DNA of 36,979 bases from assembly GCA_026985995.1 (NCBI GenBank), contig JALSPJ010000131.1:1-36979 (forward strand), in the 5' to 3' direction. Made by a program: the position numbers and the translations under genes. Of the stretch, positions 34,060-36,979 are shown in pieces. Position 1 is the stretch's first letter. Each line of letters starts with the position of its first letter. Below the pieces are notes generated by a model. It did no database searches and had not been told where the DNA came from. It worked only from the letters and a program-made list of their open reading frames with translations. This stretch comes from Anaerolineales bacterium. Its GTDB lineage: Bacteria; Chloroflexota; Anaerolineae; Anaerolineales; DRMV01.

Positions 34060-34146
34060 ATTTCACACGTTCACACGGAGACACCGAGAACACGGAGAGA
34101 ATAATTTTTCCCGCTTCTCAGTGTTCCCCGTGCCTCTGTGTGATTT
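34060..34146. repeat. Imperfect palindrome of the 'CACGGAG' repeat family
   Basis: CACACGGAGACACCGAGAACACGGAGAG ... CTTCTCAGTGTTCCCCGTGCCTCTGTGTG, arms ~28 nt with several mismatches. Confidence 0.65.
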
Positions 34147-34201
34147 TATGCGTACTTGGAAAAGCCCTGGCTGAGCGCGACCCTGGTCCTTCGCGAGGGA
34201 G

Positions 34202-36076
34202 TTACGGCGTGGGGGTCGGCGTGGGGCTGGGCGTGGGGGTGCCCGGCGCCAGCCATTGGGGCACGGCCCACACTTTTTCGGGATACAGCTGGGCCATGGC
34301 CGCTTCCCACGAGAGCCCCTGCCGCAGCACGAAGATGTTGAAGCGGGCCGCGGGCAAAAAGCCCCGCCAATACGACAGCGCGGGCAGCCGTTCCCAGCCA
34401 TAGGCCTCGGCCAGGGCCGTGAAGTCGAGCCAGTCGCCCGGCGGCGGCTGCGGGGCCCACGCGCCCCCGGCGGTATACGCCCGGGGGTCCAGGGGGTCCA
34501 GCCGGGCCGCGAAGTCCCACGGCAGACCGCGCAAAGGGCGCCCCTGGCCGCCTTCCCGCACCCGCACGAACACCCGCCAGTAAGTGTCGGGGCCGTAGTC
34601 TTCTCGCAGCACCACCATGTCGCCGCTGTCGAGCAGGCCCGGGTCCAGGGCAAAGGCCCGCCCCGTGCTCAGCCAGTGCTGCTCCAAGGGGATGGCCTGG
34701 GGGTTGGTGAAGGGCACGAACAGGGTCAACGGCCCGGCCAGCAGGTCCCAGCCCAGGCGCTCCCGCGTCGCGGCCCGCAGCGCGTCGAAGGCCTCGTTGG
34801 CCGCGTCGCTCAGGAAGGGGTAGGGCGCTTCCACATCCGCGATGCGCACCGTCACCGTGCGGCCGGCCGGCACATCCTGGGGGTGGACGACCACAGGCAC
34901 CCACAGAGGCGTTGGGGTGATGCGGGCCGCGCGGGCCAGGGTTTCGGGCAGGGGGCCTTGCAGCCCTGTGACCCCCACGGCCCAGCCATAGGCCCGGCCC
35001 GGCAGCGGGATGAGGGGCAGGGCCAGCCCCGCGGGCCAGCGGTAGAGGGTGAAGAAATCGCCCTCGGGCCGGCGCACCACCACGGCCAGCTGCTCGCCAT
35101 CGGGCATCCAGCGCACCATGCTGCCTTCGCCCACGGCCACCGGGGGCGCGTCGGGATGCAGCGCATCCCACACCCGCACCTGGCTCAACCCGTCCTTACG
35201 CTGGGCCCAGGCCAGAAAACGCCCGTTGGGGGCCCAGTGGGGTTCCCCCACCACCACCCCGGCCTCGGGGTCGCTCACCTGGTGGAAGCGTTCCACCTCG
35301 GGCCGGTCCAAATCCGCGACCCACACCTGCGGGGTTCCCCCCCGGGTGGAAACGAAGGCCACCAGGCGGCCCTGAGCCGACCACGAAGGGCCATAATCCG
35401 CGGCCGGGTCGTGGGTCAGGCGCAGGGGCGTGTCGTCGATGCCCTGCACCTGGCGCAGGAAAATCTCCAGATGGCCGTCGTCGGTGTAGCCTTCGTAGGC
35501 CATCCACACCCCATCGGGTGAGAGCGCGGCCGCGGCCTGATAGCCCGGTTCCCAGGTGAGGCGGGTGGTGCGGCCGGTTCCCAGGTCGAAGAGGTACAAA
35601 TCCCACTCGCCGTTGGGGTTGGCGGCCAGCAGCAAATGGCGCCCGCCGTTCACCGCGATGGGGTACAGGTGGTCGTGGGGGTGTTGGGTCAGGCGTTGCC
35701 AGCGCGCCTTTTGGGGGTGATAGGCGAACAGCTGCACCCAGGGGCCGTCTTGCAAGGCGAAGACCAGCACGCCCTCTTCGGGCTTGAGGGCTGGGGGAAC
35801 CGCGGTGGGCAGCGGCGCGCTGGTGGCCGTAGCCGTGGGGATAGCCGTGGCCGTGGGGGTGGCGGAAGGCGAGGGGGTGGCCGACGGCGTGGGGGTGGCG
35901 ATGGTCGGCGTGGGTTCCAGGGGCCGGGGGGTGACGGCCAGGGCCGTTTGCCAGCGCCACCAGGCCCACCAGCCCATCAGGGCCATCAGCAGGCCCAGCA
36001 CGCTCAGGGCCAGCACGCCGCCGCAGCCGCGGCGCCATCCCGTCGTGGTGGGGGAAAGGTCCGACGAAGTCGTCAT
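34202..36076 (-). CDS. Membrane-anchored TolB/WD40-like beta-propeller protein with PT/AT-rich linker
   Basis: N-term TM (GGVLALSVLGLLMALMGWWAWW), ATPTPSATPSPSATPTATAIPTATATSAP linker, TolB-like repeats (AAALSPDGVWMAYEGYTDDGHLEIFLRQ; PSWSAQGRLVAFVSTRGGTPQVWVADLDR; PHWAPNGRFLAWAQRKDGLSQVRVWD). Confidence 0.85.
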   Translation of the reverse strand: MTTSSDLSPTTTGWRRGCGGVLALSVLGLLMALMGWWAWWRWQTALAVTPRPLEPTPTIATPTPSATPSPSATPTATAIPTATATSAPLPTAVPPALKPEEGVLVFALQDGPWVQLFAYHPQKARWQRLTQHPHDHLYPIAVNGGRHLLLAANPNGEWDLYLFDLGTGRTTRLTWEPGYQAAAALSPDGVWMAYEGYTDDGHLEIFLRQVQGIDDTPLRLTHDPAADYGPSWSAQGRLVAFVSTRGGTPQVWVADLDRPEVERFHQVSDPEAGVVVGEPHWAPNGRFLAWAQRKDGLSQVRVWDALHPDAPPVAVGEGSMVRWMPDGEQLAVVVRRPEGDFFTLYRWPAGLALPLIPLPGRAYGWAVGVTGLQGPLPETLARAARITPTPLWVPVVVHPQDVPAGRTVTVRIADVEAPYPFLSDAANEAFDALRAATRERLGWDLLAGPLTLFVPFTNPQAIPLEQHWLSTGRAFALDPGLLDSGDMVVLREDYGPDTYWRVFVRVREGGQGRPLRGLPWDFAARLDPLDPRAYTAGGAWAPQPPPGDWLDFTALAEAYGWERLPALSYWRGFLPAARFNIFVLRQGLSWEAAMAQLYPEKVWAVPQWLAPGTPTPSPTPTPTP

Positions 36077-36113
36077 GCCTGCACCTCAGCAGAACACCCT
36101 GCCGCGCGCCGCG

Positions 36114-36979
36114 TCAAATGCGGCGCAGCCAGCGGGGGGCGTGGCTTTTGAGCACCCCGGCCACCCGTTTGCCCCACCCTATGGGGAACCCGTCCACCGT
36201 GACCAGGGTCCATCCGTCGGGGCCGGGGCTGGGCAGGGGGTGGCCGTGCAAGAAGGCCCGGGCCCGTTCGTCGTCGGCGGTCAGGTCCCAACGGCGTTGA
36301 GGCGGCACCTGGTCGGGGCGCAGGGCCAGGGCCAGCGCGTGGGCCGGCTCGAAGCGGCCGGGTTTGACCGTGCCCAGCCACCAGCCGAAGCGGGTCACCT
36401 TGAGGCCCTGCCAGTCGAGCGCGGCGTCGGGCACCGCGTACAGGCGGTTGCCAAACAGCCCCAAGGCCTCGGGGGGAACCGGCGCGTGGCCGCCGAGCAC
36501 CTGGTCGACGAACGCGCGCCACAGGCGGCGGGCCTGGGCCGGTAAGCGACGCCGCGGGCGCGCAGGCACGGCGGGCTCAGGGCCAGCGGTGCGGCGCAGC
36601 AGCACCACGAAATGGCCTTCGCCCGGGGCCTTGTGGGGCCACAGGCGCACCGCGTGGCGCAGGTCTGGGGGGCCTGGGGGTTGCAGCCACTCGGGCCGCC
36701 CCGGGCTGAAACCCGGCCGCGGGGGCACGGGTTCCACTTGAAAATCGGGGTGCCGGGCCAGAAAGCGGGCCACCACGCCCTCGTTTTCTTCGGGCGCGAA
36801 GGTGCAGGTGCTGTAGACCAGGTACCCGCCCGGGCGCACCAGCCGGGCCGCGGCCTGCAGCAGCTGGTGTTGCAGGCGGGCGCAGCGCTGGATGTGCTTG
36901 GGGCTCCACACCCGCCGGGCCGCGGGGTCCTTGCGGAACATACCCTCCCCGGAGCAAGGCGCATCGAGCAGCACCCGGT
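36114..36979 (-). CDS. RsmB/RsmF (NOL1/NOP2/Sun) family rRNA m5C methyltransferase, N-terminus truncated at window edge
   Basis: RVLLDAPCSGEGMFRKDPAARRVWSPKHIQRCARLQHQLLQAAARLVRPGGYLVYSTCTFAPEENEGVVARFL: DAPCSGEG and STCTF catalytic motifs. Confidence 0.92.
   Translation of the reverse strand, partial: RVLLDAPCSGEGMFRKDPAARRVWSPKHIQRCARLQHQLLQAAARLVRPGGYLVYSTCTFAPEENEGVVARFLARHPDFQVEPVPPRPGFSPGRPEWLQPPGPPDLRHAVRLWPHKAPGEGHFVVLLRRTAGPEPAVPARPRRRLPAQARRLWRAFVDQVLGGHAPVPPEALGLFGNRLYAVPDAALDWQGLKVTRFGWWLGTVKPGRFEPAHALALALRPDQVPPQRRWDLTADDERARAFLHGHPLPSPGPDGWTLVTVDGFPIGWGKRVAGVLKSHAPRWLRRI

Noticed and set aside
32808-34403. 531-aa plus-strand ORF
   Set aside because: Antisense of mutL and running into repeat DNA.
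34256-35521. 421-aa plus-strand ORF
   Set aside because: Antisense of the TolB-like propeller gene.

Overview
GC-rich bacterial chromosomal window, most consistent with Chloroflexota (inferred from Pro/Thr-rich 'PTPTPT' linkers, secreted propeller proteins and the intergenic repeat style). I support about 30 CDS, one tRNA-Met(CAT), several promoters/terminators and a family of intergenic repeats. Recognisable genes: truncated secreted protein (left edge), GNAT, meaB, methylmalonyl-CoA mutase B12-binding subunit, BMP-family lipoprotein, C39-like/TPR protein, surE, recJ, a histidine kinase/LuxR response-regulator pair, a ~10 kb multiheme cytochrome cluster, two EamA transporters, Gfo/Idh/MocA oxidoreductase, GT-C-like glycosyltransferase, TSUP permease, sat, M24 peptidase, mutL, WD40/TolB-like protein and a truncated RsmB/RsmF-type methyltransferase. 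The most interesting part is 13.1-23.3 kb. It encodes a receiver-like protein lacking all phosphotransfer residues, a membrane-anchored decaheme cytochrome, a 4-TM cytochrome b, a TPR protein, an NHL propeller, two hexaheme secreted cytochromes, and a related pentaheme cytochrome fused to about five DUF11/CARDB-like domains and a C-terminal PT repeat stalk. It lies divergent to the two-component system and looks like a candidate extracellular electron-transfer conduit. Other notable signals: a perfect 11-bp hairpin sequestering a Shine-Dalgarno, a probably leaderless mutL, a 149-bp tandem repeat and modular twin-hairpin repeats.
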